From Heterocephalus glaber (lineage: Eukaryota; Chordata; Mammalia; Rodentia; Bathyergidae), in contig NW_004624776.1 of the NCBI RefSeq assembly GCF_000247695.1, positions 8,876,177 through 8,940,176 of the forward strand: DNA of 64,000 nt, written 5' to 3'. Every line of letters begins with the position of its first letter. Positions within the stretch are counted from its first letter, which is position 1. Both the position numbers and the translations under genes were made by a program. Positions 25,996-59,195 of the stretch are shown here, piece by piece. The notes beneath the pieces were generated by a model, which was not told the DNA's origin, searched no databases, and saw only the letters and a program-made list of their open reading frames with translations.

Positions 25996-27351
25996 AGTGT
26001 TATATGTACTTCAGGGCTCTTTGAGGAAAAAACAGATTTGGGAACAAATGGTAGGTAAAAATGATAGATTAAGGGATTTGCTTGTGCTAGGGTGCTTTAT
26101 TAGTCAGATTAATATATTTTGCTTAAAGGCAAACATGTTGATTTTTTACCAAGAAGGAGAGCCTGAGCTTCAAGCAATTGGAAGTCAGTGGACCTAGTTT
26201 TCCTTCCAGTATCTTTCACAAGATGACCCGATTGTCATATTATTTTATTGATGCCCTTAGCTTGGTCATGCAGTGTTCTCCTGAGGGGCCATTCCACCCA
26301 GCCCTGTGTTTAACAACTGTCTGTCTATCTGTCCGTCTCTCCCGTCTTCCCTCCCCTCCTCTGTGCCTCTCTTCCTCTCTCCCTTCCTCTCTCTCCAGCC
26401 ATCAGCTCTTGATTAACTTATGAACCTTCCTCTTTTAAGAAATCTGTTCTATAGAGCTCATGTTGGCATTTCCAATACAGGTTTGTGTAGGAGACGGTTG
26501 GCTCCTCAGTTCAGTCCCTCCTCTATTCAGGCTGAGGCTCGAAGGGATGTCTAGAAACACAGCTAGGGAGACCTAATGCTGGGTCTGCTCATTGTAGACC
26601 CTTGACTCTTGGTTCTTTTGCTAAGTCCAATAAAAAAATGGTTGAATATTGACAGTGTCATATGATTCTATATAAAATATTATTTAGTATTTAACTCAAT
26701 ACATGGCGGTGGCTTATAGCATTTCCCAGTTGTCCTGTCACTGGGGTGGGGGGTGGAGTACGTTGTGTAGATGGTAGAGTTTTCTCATGGCTTTCTGGGT
26801 CAGCTAGGTGAATTACTTTCATTTTGCTTTTAATTTTAGAAATTCCCAAGCAGACATAATTGTTGAGAAAAGCACAATGAAACCCCACGTACCAGGTACT
26901 CCTAATTACCAGCATCTCCTAGGTAGAATCTTGAGATGGGCCGAGGGACATAGGTCAGAGGAGCTCTGCACTCTGGAGAATGTCCTAATGCATAACCGTG
27001 CTCAGGGCCAGTCATCTCCTGAGTGACGGTGGAAAACACCACCCAGAGAAATAAATACTCTTTACTTACATCCTGTTGGCTTAAGCAGAGGAAACGTCTC
27101 TTGGGTTTTATCCTATGTTTGTGAAGATGCACTTGATAGTTCTTCTGGCTTCTTGTTTTCATGTCATTTTCTTATGTGGGCAAACAGCATTGCAAAGACT
27201 CGAGTATAGTTAGGTAAACAGACTTAACAGTATCTGTGGCAAAGCCTGGGTGAATGAAGACACCAACGACGAGACCCAGAGAGCTGACTGGGATGGGAGA
27301 GAGACGGCTGACCCACCAGTTGTAATTGAGTTCTATTTATTTTTATATTTA

Positions 27352-27438
27352 TTTTTTAAGAGTCTCACTGTGATGCCTGGGCTGATCTTGAACTGCTGGG
27401 CTCAGGTGATCCTCTAGGTGTGCACCTGTTTGTAACTG
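27352..27438 (-). mobile_element. B1/7SL-like SINE fragment
   Basis: GAGTCTCACTGTGATGCCTG, TGATCTTGAACTGCTGGG and CTCAGGTGATCCTC are the reverse complement of a 7SL-derived monomer. Confidence 0.65.
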
Positions 27439-27524
27439 AGATTTAAAAGAAAAAAAAATCGAGGAGTTAATGGCCACACATGGGTGTGATAATAATGGTT
27501 CTTCACATGTGAAAAAGAGCAAAT

Positions 27525-27630
27525 GTCTGCCTTTGTGTTATCTCATGTGACCCTCATAAGTACCCTGCAGTGTTAAGATGGAACATCCCCACCCTACAGA
27601 TGGGAAACCTGACAGCCTAAGCACTTAGAC
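27525..27630 (+). mobile_element. MIR SINE
   Basis: TTATCTCATGTGACCCTCAT, CCCACCCTACAGATGGGAAA and CTAAGCACTTAGACTTG follow MIR. Confidence 0.65.
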
Positions 27631-30600
27631 TTGAGAGAGTGAATTTGGGCGTTACGGTAACCTGGGATAGGTGGAATGTTGGCTCCTTGAATGAAGATGG
27701 GGTGAGGTGGGTGGAGACAGAGCTCAACCCACAACAGAAGTTACCTGTTAAGAAGTGCTATGAGGCCTTGGCGATGAGACTGTATTGGCTGGGTTAGATT
27801 TTAATCTAACTAGCATTGTTCTACTTTTGTATTCATTAATAGAAAGGTATTCCTTGGCCAATCGTAGTATCAAGTATTGAGCTAATGACTGTCCTTTGGT
27901 AGAGACTCTCCTAAGTTGGTGATACTAACGGTGATGTCTCCCTAAAACAAAATCAGTATTTTCTTAGTTTCCTGAATTTAAGGTAACTCACCTGGTAATT
28001 TTTGGGTGCCCCTTATGGGCCTTACGCAAGAGTCCACTGTGTTGGTTCAGTGGGTCTGAGAGGCCTGGCCCCCTTAGGAGGCAGGGGTAATCTGACTCCC
28101 CTGGCCACGGTGCCGTCTGTCCCCACCCACCCATGCCAGCCCCCTAGACTTGTTGATGCTAGTCACAGGGCAGTTCAGGGCTTTGGAGGTGGGCAGGCGT
28201 GGTCTGAGCTGCGGCTTTCCTGGCCATGTCCACCTGAGAGACCTTTTCAGAAAGTGTCTGATCTGGGCTGGGGTTCAGCATTGCTATTTTATAAACTTCC
28301 TCAGATGATCTTCACATGCAGCCAGGGCTGAGAGTTACTCAGGCCCAGTTAAGTCTGGATCTCTTCATCTCTAGAACACAAGATGTTGCCTGCTTGGTGA
28401 GGTGACATGAAGATTAAATAAAACAAATTCTGTATAGGACTTGTCATTTGGCTGGTGCCCAAGATGTCAGCTGTTCATCATCATTATTATTGTTTTCTGA
28501 TTTTAAAAGTGACATCTCGTTATAAACAGCATGACAAATATAGGTAAGGAGAAAAGGACAAAAAGAAAAATACCTGCATTCCAAAGACAGTCTCCGCTAA
28601 TATTTCAGTGCCTTGAACCCACAGATGTGCCCTGTACACACTCACTAGGATGTTGTTTGGGGCTCACTGACATGTCCCTGTGACATTACAGGGGTTAGAA
28701 ATGGTTGATCAATAACCACCTAGCCATCAATTCCCATGTTAAAGGTGTTTCTTTGGTCCAGTGTTGGCAGCTTCCACCCAGAGAGTTACTTGTTTGGGCA
28801 TCTGCAAAGGGCATGTTGGGTACTGAGACTGTTCACTGTCATCTTGGAGCCACAAAGTACCCTGATCTTGAGTGGCTTCTTACCTGGCTGAGAAGTGAGG
28901 CTGTGTTTGTGGTCTCTGCCACCCCTGCATTGGGTCCCCTTTGAATAGTTGCTCTTTGGCTGATTGATTCCCCACCATGCCTGGAAGCCATCCTTTCAGT
29001 GCGGAACATGTGCTGGGTTCCCATGGTCCTGCTCCTGCACTCCTCTGTGCACTTTTGGCTTTGCTGTAGGGCCTTAAGTCTGGTGTGGAGAGCTGTAAGC
29101 ATTGCTGTTTTGGGACCATAAACCTCTATGAGAACTTTCTGCAGTTGGCCCCTGGTGAGTCAGTGAGAAGATACAGGTCGTTGGCAGGGTTTCTGATATG
29201 ACTGAAATGGCCTGAGTCAGGAAGGCTTGGAGAGTCAGTAGGCACAGTGGAATTTAGCATCTGTTGGCGCTTGTGCTCACTGGTGCCAGGCTTGAGAAGT
29301 TACATTCCCTGCAGCTTATGGAGTTTGGGAGAGTATAGTGTCTCAGCACTGCAGCTTCTATGGTAGCTAGAGGTCAAGAAACACCCAGGTGGACTTTCTG
29401 TCTTATGCCTCTATTCCTGATGAAAATGCTGCTTATTTTGTTCCACATGAAAATAGTGGCCTTTGAGACAGACAGCTGAGTCTTGTTCTGACCCACACTC
29501 TTCCTCTGGACCCTGTTGCCTTGTCTCCTTGCTCCTAGAGCTACTCTGTAAGTTAGTTTTTAATGGCCACATTATTTCATCGTATTTTACTATAAATTCT
29601 TCACAGTTTTTCCTACTATTGGACAGCAAGGCTTTCCTTACTATTTTTTTTTTTTTCATTTTATGATACTCAGGATGATTTTAAATTAAATTTTATTCAG
29701 CATTTGTGAGCATGCTCCTCTTGCTTCTCCCAATTACATTGTTCTTATCAGTTGATATCTTCTATACATTGTGTATGGATTAGATCTTTGTGAATGAAGT
29801 TTTCCTTGTGATATATATTAAACTTGCTGAGATTCGTCCTCCGCATGTTAGTCCCCTCTTCAAACTGGCAGTGGGTCCCAGTACTTGAACTTTGTTTTGT
29901 TCTCTTAGAACCTTCCCTCAACAACACAGTGACTTATAAACACTTACATTTCCCAGGGAGCTTGAGTGAATCCCTGTAAGATTAGTTCTTAATCTGTCCT
30001 TTGATAGTTTTAGGCACTGACCATTGTCACTCACCTTTCTTCCCTTTGTCTCCTTCTGTTTGTCAGGTGACCTTGATGGCCCCTTCCTGGGACCTTTTGT
30101 GACACCATGCCTACCTGCCTCTGTGGTCCTATCCTTAGTGTCGGACCAGTCCATCTGCACCCTGACTTTTTAAAAAAATTCAAGTTCTTGCACCTGGACT
30201 TCCTAACATCTGGGGGGAAGTGGAGCCTACTTTGAGGTCACTTCCTTCAACACAGCTTTTTCTCTTCTGAGCCTCCTCTTCCCCCACAAGGGCCAGTATC
30301 CTAGAATGTTCATTTTTGGACTCCTGGTCCCACTGTGGTCACTGTGTTGTGAGTGTTGTGTCTCTCCTCGTTAAAATAGCTGTGCCCTCCCTCTAGAACC
30401 TGCCAGGGGCTCCCAAGGCAGTACATGAATACCAGCTATGTGGTTGGCTGGCTGCTTTTGCCTTAGGGATACTGAAAGGACTCTGATGATCCTGTACCTA
30501 CCATTTGTGGTATCCCAGAATACCATCACCCTGTAGCGACATTGTTTCTTTAGCCTGGTACAAATGTAGACCAGTCTGTCTTCTGTCTCCTGATACTATT

Positions 30601-30751
30601 GAATGGTGCTGTCTTTGCCTTGCACTTGGCTTTTAGTGTTTTAAAGGGAGAATCTTCTCATTATTAACTGGAAATGTCATCTAGGAGAGGAACAGGCAGG
30701 ACTGTCTCAGTCCATCTGGCAGTCACATTTACAGCCAAATTAACAACAGTG

Positions 30752-30812
30752 GAACTGTTGAACCCAGGGCCTTGCACATGCTAGGCACCACTGAGCTACC
30801 CTCCATCTCTAC
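30752..30812 (-). mobile_element. ID SINE fragment
   Basis: GTTGAACCCAGGGCCTTGCA, CATGCTAGGC, then CACTGAGCTACCCTCC. A stretch in the middle has been lost. Confidence 0.65.
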
Positions 30813-31014
30813 AGCAGTCTTTATATATCCTTTGGACACAGCCTTTTCCACTGAGAACTGTGTTGTAGAGTTGCCTCTTCCCTGTCAAAACACTTATCCA
30901 AGCAACTGTTCATTAATCATTTTATTGTGATTTACAATTTGACTTGAACAAATCAGGTTAAATTCTGTAACAAAGGAAAGGAAAAGGCAGTTCCAGAAGA
31001 AATTAGCCTGGACT

Positions 31015-31015
31015 C

Positions 31016-31046
<31 letters not shown>

Positions 31047-31055
31047 GAGAGAGAG
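31015..31055. repeat. GA-rich low-complexity repeat
   Basis: AGAG units broken by GGAG, about 40 nt. Confidence 0.9.
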
Positions 31056-31469
31056 TGCTAGAGCTTTCTAGAACCTTCTGCAGGCCCTGCAGTCCAGCAA
31101 TGACCTTAGGGCTCCTCCTTTGTGCCACCCAGAGTCTTGTCTTCACTGTCTAGGAAAGCTACTTCTCCCTAGGCACCACTGCCTGCCTTGCTGAAACACC
31201 TCGAATCTGCTCCTGGCACGAATGCTTTGAGAAACAGTCCAGTGCATTGTTTAAAAAAGGCACATTCAGAATCCATTGATCCCTCTGCTCGTTCTCTTAT
31301 GTGTGTCCTCTGACTCTGGCTAGCTATTATTTTTCCCATCCTGCTAATATTCTATAAACATCGCTCATTCCTCATTTCCTCCCCAGCTGGCTACACCAAG
31401 ATTTTATTTCCTTTCCACCTGCAGGGCTGCCAGAACCCTAGAAGAGCAGTTAGATGCCCATGGCTTCAG

Positions 31470-31545
31470 AGCTTTGTGACCTTCTCTGACACTTGGCTCT
31501 CTGAGTTACTTTTCCTTATCTGTATAACAAGGGGATTCCCTGGTA
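31470..31545 (+). mobile_element. MIR SINE
   Basis: TTTGTGACCTTCTCTGACAC, then GAGTTACTTTTCCTTATCTG and TATAACAAGGGG. Confidence 0.55.
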
Positions 31546-31924
31546 TAGCTAAAAATTTTACAAGTCTTGAGAGTTTTCTCTTCTCTGAGACTGTTAGACA
31601 AAATACAGGAAGAACCACTCCCAGTTCCTGTAAGCCCTGGAGCCAATGATCTGACCAGTGCACAGGGCACCTGACCCAGAGGCCCTGGTGGGTACCAGCT
31701 CATGGGCAGGCATTGAAGTGTCTTAGGTCACTGAATAGGCATGGACTTTTCCAGACCTATACTCTCCACTGAGTGTTTATCAGTGACTTAATTATAGCTA
31801 AATTAGGTCAACAACATATCATTTGATGATAAAGATGAAAAATCAGTGATTTGGGTTGTTTTGTAGCTTAGTAGCCAAAAGCCACGATGATTGCTTATCT
31901 GTGCAGATGCTGGGTGATGATGAT

Positions 31925-32398
31925 TTTTTAATAAACTGATAATGGTTTTAAATTTACATAAAAATGGTGAGGCTAGTACAGAAAATTTCCATATATCTTG
32001 CACCCAGTTTCCTGTTATTAACATGTCTTAAAACTGATGAAAGAGTGTTGATACATTATTGTTAGCCAATGTGCATCCTGTACTCAGATTTCCTTAGTTT
32101 CCCCTATAGCTCCTTTTTCCATTCCAGGATCCCAGACAGGATCCCACATTACATTAGGTTATCACACTTCTTTGAGATCTTCTTCGCTCTGGGAGTTTTG
32201 GGCTTTCCTTGTTTTTGTTGGCCTTGACGGTTTTGAGAAGTATTTGATGCCTTATCCATTAGGCCACTGTGTCTGAGAAGTATCTATTGGTGTTTCGTAG
32301 AATGTCCCTCAGCTGTGGTTTATCTGGTAGTTTCCTATGATTAGACTGGGATCATGGGTTTGGGGGAAGCAAGGAATCACACAAAAGCCCTTCACATC
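31925..32398 (+). mobile_element. L1M-type fragment
   Basis: Contains TTCCAGGATCCCAGACAGGA, CTTTCCTTGTTTTTGTTGGC and TAGAATGTCCCTCAGC, then ATGATTAGACTGGGATCATG, in the order known from old L1 3' ends. It ends where the LTR copy at 32399 begins. Confidence 0.55.
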
Positions 32399-32753
32399 TG
32401 TCCTAGTCACTGTTCTTGTTGCTGCGACACAATACCCAGTATCCACAACTTAAAAGAGAAGAGGTTTATTTTTGGCTCATGATTTATAGAGGTTTTAGAT
32501 CATAGTCTGCTGGCTCCAAGGCAGGATAGCATGACACAGGGGGCCTAGCCAACCAGAACCAGAGAGAAAGGGGAGGAGCCGGAGAGGGAGACAAGCCTTT
32601 CCAGGTTAGATCCCCAATGGCCATTCTCTTCTGACTAGACCGGATCTCCTAACAGGGAGTTAGCAGTAAGCCCTGATAATCCAGTCACTTCCCAAAACCC
32701 CACCTATGTGCACACGAGGCTCTTGGGGGGACATCTGGATGTCAACTATAACA
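32399..32753 (-). mobile_element. MaLR-like LTR copy, reverse orientation
   Basis: Same overall structure as the copy at 16656-17035 (TGTCCTAGTC start, GAGGTTTATTTTTGGCTCAT, AAAACCCCACCT, GGGGGGACATCTGGATGTC, AACTATAACA end). It is more diverged. It abuts an L1M fragment exactly at its left edge and lies 1 kb upstream of the first coding exon of SLC7A1. Confidence 0.5.
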
Positions 32754-33593
32754 CTGTCCCATTGTACTCTTAGCGTGGCTTTGCACTGGTGATGCTGACC
32801 TTGATCTCCTGAATGAGACCATGTTTCTCAGGAGTGAGGAGGGGACCTCTTCCTCTCTGAGGGTGGCTGCTGGCACATCTGTCCCAGGTGTCACTAGTGC
32901 CACCTGGGGAAGGTGGGTGTGTAGGTGACACTAAAGCAGTTGAAAGCTGCCCAGGTGTCATAGTTCCACAGTATACCTGGTGGGACATGTTCCATGTGAC
33001 ATGGGTGCACATGTCTCATCTTTCCATGAATACTCAAGAACATGTCATATAGCACACTGCACCAATACTTGGGTGCAGGAGAGAGGGCTTCCTGGACTAC
33101 TGACAGTTTTAACAAGCCCTCACTTGAAATAATTCAACATTTTTCTGTGCTGGATTCAACTCGATGTTAACCTAAAAGTGGTAAACATGGTTCTTGCCTT
33201 CACAAGATCTTAGAAAGATCTGGAAAGTATTGTTATTACTATTCAAGCCCTCTGAATTTTAATTAAATTGAGGTACAGTTTGGTTTGCCTTCTAAATTAC
33301 CATACTGTAGTACAGTATACTTGAAATAACATCTTGTTTTTCCTGTAAGTTTTATGATTACTAAGGGTAGAAACATGTCATTAATTTGTGTTTCCTGTAC
33401 AACACAACTTCTGCCCATAGAAGGTTCTCCCTTGAGAACTGAAAAAATTGGAAGATCAGAGACCTCAGAATAAAGGCAGCTGGGTGTATGGGCCTCCTGG
33501 AGCGTTTCTGTTCACGTTAGAGAAGTCTTAGGTTCTGGCACCTGATGGTAGAATGCTAAGAATTTAAGACATCTTGGCAGGCAATGGTTATAA

Positions 33594-54207
<20,614 letters not shown>

Positions 54208-54498
54208 CCTGCAGCCCTGCCCGCCGGAGGTGGCAGCAGCCCCAAGGGATGGCTGTAGAGGACAGGGAGGTACCTCCCTTTCTCTCCTGATGCAACAGAA
54301 ACCACCCATATTTGTGACACCTCCAATGACACCAAAGGTGCAGCCAGCTAAACTCCAGCCTCAGCCACAGCCAACGTGCCTGGCTGGCCCTGGCCCTGCA
54401 GCCAGCTCACAAGGCCCTGGTCACCTCTGACAGCTCTCTGGCCCAGACCACCTGGCTGTGTCTGGGCACCTGTCTCCTCATTTTCCTCTGAACAAAGA

Positions 54499-54504
54499 AA
54501 TAAA
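54499..54504 (+). terminator. SLC7A1: Proximal poly(A) signal AATAAA
   Basis: Canonical hexamer 292 nt after the stop codon, in a CT-rich context. Use of this site would give an mRNA with a very short 3'UTR lacking all of the miR-122 seed matches. Whether it is used cannot be read from sequence. Confidence 0.5.
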
Positions 54505-55866
54505 CCCCTCCCCTCATCAGCTCAGCCTTGCTGCTGCACCCCTGGGCAGAAGGGAGATCCCTTGTCTCCTGCCTTGGAAACAGACCTCCCTTCCTGGACT
54601 GCTCTGGTATTGCAAATGTACAGACCCCTGATCTTTAGCAGCCATCTTCCCCTTCAGCCCTGAACAGCTGGCCATAGATCACGATGAGTAGCACAAAACC
54701 CCGGCTATGCCATACCCAGAGCCACTTCTGCCCTCTGAGTTGCTTCCAGATGGGTTGTTAGGATGGGGCTTCTCCCCACCATCTCCCCTCCAAGCAGGGC
54801 TTTGCTCTGACTCGGTGATGAGTGGATCCCGTTCCGTGGCACAGCAGCAGGACTGAGGGCAGGTGATTTGTCTTCGCATGGGAGAGGGGAGGCTCTTGTG
54901 GGAGCAGGAGCATCAAGGTGGGGGAGGGCTGACTGCTCACATGTGAGTGAGTGTGTGAGTGTGTGTGTGTGCATAAACCGGGGGCATTCTCTAGTCCTCT
55001 TCCCTCCAGGACTGGGACAGTCCCTGATGCTTTTTTGTCTGTCACCACTGCCTGTGTGTTCTGAGTAACTGGAACACGAGGCTGTGTTCGTGTAGCACTG
55101 GTCTCAAGTTGGCAGAGCCGAGAACCCTGTTTTCCTTGGGTCGTTGCCATTCACTGAGTTGCACGGGTCTTGGAAAATCCTCAGGACAAGTGGCAACCCG
55201 GTGCGGGGTCGTGATGCTTCTGGCCCCGACATGGCCTATGTGGCCTGCTACATGTGATGAAATGGAATCCTCCTGTTAGTTGCCATGAATCACTCCACCC
55301 AGTTAAGTTGGGCCCTAACGTTAACTTGACAAATGGCCAAATAGTTCCACATGCCATTGGCACATGGTTTAGGCTGTGTGGCCCACAAGGGAGATGACTT
55401 GCAGTCCTATTGCTGTCCCTCTCATGTATCTGTCTTCCAAGGGCTGTGGCTTGATAAACTGGTGAGATTGTATCCATGACTTGGACCTTGTGCCTCCAGA
55501 GGCCTGGGAGCTGTAGGTCTAGCTGGGATGCCAGTGTCCCTCTGTGTACACGCTGCACCCCTTCCTCTTCCCTGTAGTTAGGTGCGGCCCACAGCCCACA
55601 GCATGTTCTAACACTCCTTGTAGATTGAAGCCATGGGACGAGACAGAAGAGATGGAGCCTCATTTCCACATAGAGTACCATTCAGAGCCACCAAGACTGG
55701 CTTGGATGGGGTGAGGGAGACACCATGGGGAGGAAAGTGGTGCTTTTGAAGCCTAGCCTTCCATTCTGTCCCTGCCTAGCCTTCGATACAATTAGCCTGG
55801 GGGCAGTTGGCTTCTTCCCTCTGCTGCAGAAGGTTCTTGGAGAGAAATGCACGAGTTAGTGAAAGT

Positions 55867-55922
55867 GAGCTGGGGATGGGGATTGGTGGCAGGCAAGGCT
55901 CTGGGTTTCACCCTCAGTGCTA
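55867..55922 (+). mobile_element. ID SINE relic in the SLC7A1 3'UTR
   Basis: GAGCTGGGGATGGGGATTGG, then a gap, then CAGGCAAGGCTCTGGGTTTC and ACCCTCAGTGC. About 20 nt of the usual centre is missing. It is followed by the middle poly(A) signal. Confidence 0.55.
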
Positions 55923-55925
55923 GCG

Positions 55926-55931
55926 AATAAA
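55926..55931 (+). terminator. SLC7A1: Middle poly(A) signal AATAAA at the tail of an ID relic
   Basis: Canonical hexamer 1.7 kb after the stop. It would give an mRNA close to the 3.4 kb class reported for rat CAT-1. It sits immediately after an eroded ID SINE (55867-55922), at the place where the SINE's A-rich tail would have been. Confidence 0.4.
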
Positions 55932-58261
55932 TTAGTCTAATAGCCTAGAGGTCTGGGCAGCCGGAAGAGGGTGGCCACACGGCCAAGAGCCGGGCCTTTG
56001 TACCGGACCTGGACCTCTGGCTGGAAGCTTTCTAAAGATCAGCTGTATTTCACAGAGTATCATAAGGCCCACCCCAAGCTTGGGCGTCCAAAGAAATGTA
56101 TTTAAATTCATGTAGATTGGTGCTATAAAATATTTCGATAAATATTAACTTATTTTGTTGGGTTTTGGTTATCTGTTGTCTTCTTACAACAGCTATTTGT
56201 TTGCCTGATTTTTTGTGGTTATTTTTCTATGCAGACAAAGAAAATATAAGGCAAAGAGGGTATCCAGTGAGGTAGGTAATGGGGAGAAAATTTTTGTTTT
56301 TTTCTTAACTTTAATTTTTTTCTGGCTAAAATTTCTGTACAAGACAGCACCCAGTAGTCTATTTACACTTGACATTCAGTTAGCAACCTGCATTGTTCTA
56401 GAAAGTTGAAACATAAATTTTGGGTTTACCCCTCCATGGACTCTATCATATGGACATGCTGATAGGAGATCCCTCCTCCTCTCCCTCTCAGGTGCCTCAG
56501 CATGGGACATAGGAGCTCACACAGGCACTAGGAGGGGGAATGTGGGATTCTTGCATCCTCCCTTGTTGGCAGAATGACTTCCTAGTCACCTAGGAAAGGT
56601 GACTTATGTGAATAGTTTATTGGTCACTGTGGTTTCCTTAAGAACAGGTGCATACTGTGGCCAGGGGCCTTCCCACCTGTGTACCAGGACGGTGATGTCT
56701 TGGAGTAAGCCTCACAAATTCAATATACTTTCTTATTGCATCCCTCACTCTTTCTCCTGAAGTAAAAACACACAGCCTCCCTCCCCTAAGCCTCAACAGT
56801 GACCAGTAGTTTCACCTGTCTTAACCCTCTGCCCAAATAAGAATATCATTCAGAGCTGCGTGGCTGGGACAGTATTTTCCTGCGGTCAGAATTTACACAT
56901 TCTGAAGACACACACATCCTGCAGGAATACACTTTCATCTTGCCTCAGCTCCAAAGAGTCACCTTAGAGAGACGTTTTCAATTAGTAAGCATCTTTCCTG
57001 TCTCTGGGCATAAATTCGTGAGGAACCCAATTCATGAAGAGCTCTGTCTCCCAGGAACTCTGCTAAAAAGTGGGGGTAAAGGGCACCTCCAGGGCAGCAG
57101 TAGAGCCCCAGTAGGTGGGGGGCCTCACCACAGGGAGGGAACTGTCCCAGGAGACGTGGGGCCTCTGTACACACACACACGCACACACACCCCTTAAGCA
57201 GGCCCTTGTGGGTCAGACTGTCTTTCAAACCAAGAGGAAAGAATGGTACACTTTCTTTTCTGGGCTGATTCAGAAAGATTACTAAATTTATACTGTTAGG
57301 ATTGCCCACATTTTCCCCCAGTTTGGATTTTATTTTTGCAATAGCAAAACCTCTTTCCATTGAGTCTCTTATCTCTGTCAGGCAGTCAGCCACCCGGTCC
57401 CATTGGCCGATGTGGTGGTTCGGGTACCCGCCCTCCTGTGATGTGGCAGCCGGAAGTGACTGACGGGCTCCCAGGCTTCTCCACCCCTCATGCCCGAGGC
57501 ACCGGCACACTCCCCACCAACAGTGCACCCCAGAGGTGACATGCGGCCTATCCCCACCTTGTCCATTGCATCTGCTGTGCTTCATCTGTGTGGCTGGGGA
57601 AACAGGTGGGAATAGCTGCTTAGTCCCCTTGCCCCATCCCCAAGCAGGCTGTAATCCTGCTCTTGCCTAAGGTGGGGTGAAGCTTAGAGACAGCTGTGAA
57701 GAATAGGCAGGAAGTGGGGTTTCTGGGGTGTGTGGATACACCCTATAGAGGCCCCACCCAGACTTGGAGGCAAGGGCAGGGGCACTGGCAGATGTTAACC
57801 TCAATGCTAGAGAAAACCTGCCTGGCTGTGTGCCAGGGCCCATTTGCCTGACTTGAATGCTCCTTGTTCACATGGACACATTTCTTTACAAGATCTGATG
57901 GTTCTGTTGGCACCCAAGAGCCAATGCCACAAAGACAGTGAGGGGCCTAGGTGCCAGGGTGCCTGTCCCTCTCTATGGAGAAGTATGCCTGGGCCCACAC
58001 TGTGGTGGGTTCCTGAGCTGCCAGGACAATGGAGTCATTGGGCAGAGGGTGCATGGCACCGTGTGTGGAACTGTTACAGAGTTCAAACTCAAACAGAACT
58101 GAATATGTGTTATGTATAATTGTTATGTATCATTTAAACTCTACCTGTTTGCCGTCTTGAGAGTATTCTATGTAAGGCTCCCAAGGGAGAGCAAAATGTA
58201 CATTTTGCCAGACTTTTATGGGGCCATGAAGTGCTTTATTGATGCAGTGGTGCAAGATGCG

Positions 58262-58269
58262 ACACTCCA
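58262..58269 (+). promoter_or_regulatory. miR-122 8-mer seed match in SLC7A1 3'UTR
   Basis: ACACTCCA is a full 8-mer match to the miR-122 seed. Weaker 7-mer matches lie at 55291-55297 (CACTCCA), 55611-55617 (ACACTCC) and 57507-57513 (ACACTCC). CAT-1 is a classic validated miR-122 target in other mammals. Function here is inferred from the match and its place in the 3'UTR. Confidence 0.55.
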
Positions 58270-59170
58270 GATGTCACAGTGGTTATGATGCCTGCTGGAT
58301 TTTTAGGGCAAAAAATGCACCTTGCTTTCATGTTCATCACTAATCCAGAGCTGTTTTGTGCCCGTTGCTTGATTGAACCACAGGCTCTTCCCAGAGGGAC
58401 CTGGTGCAGCCAAGGCTCTCACAGTTACCAAAGAGCTCTCGTGGTCGTCCTGTGTGTGTGCCAGGGGCACAACTCCAGGAGAAGAAAGAACAGTCCCAGC
58501 AGATGTTCTCAGGGTATCAGCGCCTCCAGCAGGGTCGGGAAGCAGGGCTGGGAGATGCGTTCAGACTTTGTTAACTTGTTAACAAGGCGTATGATGATTT
58601 CGTGTTTCTTGATGACAGATTTTCTAAGCTTGGGACTTATTTTCCCACGTGAGAAGTTATAATATATATTTCAGATAAGTTTCCTGCTTCAGTTGTGCCT
58701 TTCAGCGACAATGGGTAAAGGATCACAAAGGGTCATATTAATAATGAGGGTTGGTTTATTATCAAACCTGGACAGCTGTGGTTTCTCTAGTACATTTTTT
58801 TCTTCTACTGAACATGGAGCCATTATTAAAAGTTATGTGTTTTTTATTATGTAAATTTTATGATATTTTTTGCTTGTTTGATGTTCTATTTTTCTAATAG
58901 TTTTCTTTATAGTTTCTTATAATGTGATACTAGATTTAGATTCTGATGCTAATGGAAAATCACGTTGGTCTCTGCTGGGCCCCTCCATTTATTATATTTT
59001 ATTTTTATTTTAAGGACTAGTGCAGGTGTTATCCATCACCTTTAAAAAATGTGAAACTGCTCTTTCCCCTTTTTGCTGACCACACTTGTAAATTGACAAC
59101 TTCCTACCATACCTTATGTTGTAAAATCAAACTATTTTTTGGTACATTATCTCATGCTTCTGCAAATTCT

Positions 59171-59176
59171 AATAAA
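59171..59176 (+). terminator. SLC7A1: Distal poly(A) signal AATAAA
   Basis: Canonical hexamer followed about 25-35 nt later by GGTGTACTGTGT, a GT-rich downstream element. Its distance from the stop codon (about 5 kb) matches the long CAT-1 transcript of other mammals. Confidence 0.75.
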
Positions 59177-59195
59177 TTCTATCTATGGCTTCCAG

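Larger units (their letters stand above)
54208..59195 (+). other. SLC7A1: SLC7A1 3'UTR (long form)
   Basis: About 5 kb from the TGA to just after the distal AATAAA at 59171-59176, which is followed by a GT-rich stretch (59197-59207). This length fits the large, roughly 7-8 kb CAT-1 mRNA known in mammals. It holds three poly(A) signals, four matches to the miR-122 seed, a short CA repeat (57172-57191), an ID SINE relic, and an AT-rich last kilobase (about 58560-59060). CAT-1 is an established miR-122 target in liver, relieved by the AU-binding protein HuR under stress. Reading frames in this stretch on either strand are spurious. The exact cleavage site is inferred. Confidence 0.8.

Noticed and set aside
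55181..55681. 166-residue minus-strand reading frame
   Set aside because: Antisense to the 3'UTR, with no recognisable family or start context.
56959..57585. 208-residue minus-strand reading frame
   Set aside because: Lies inside the SLC7A1 3'UTR, includes a CA microsatellite read as Val-Cys repeats, and shows no recognisable domain.
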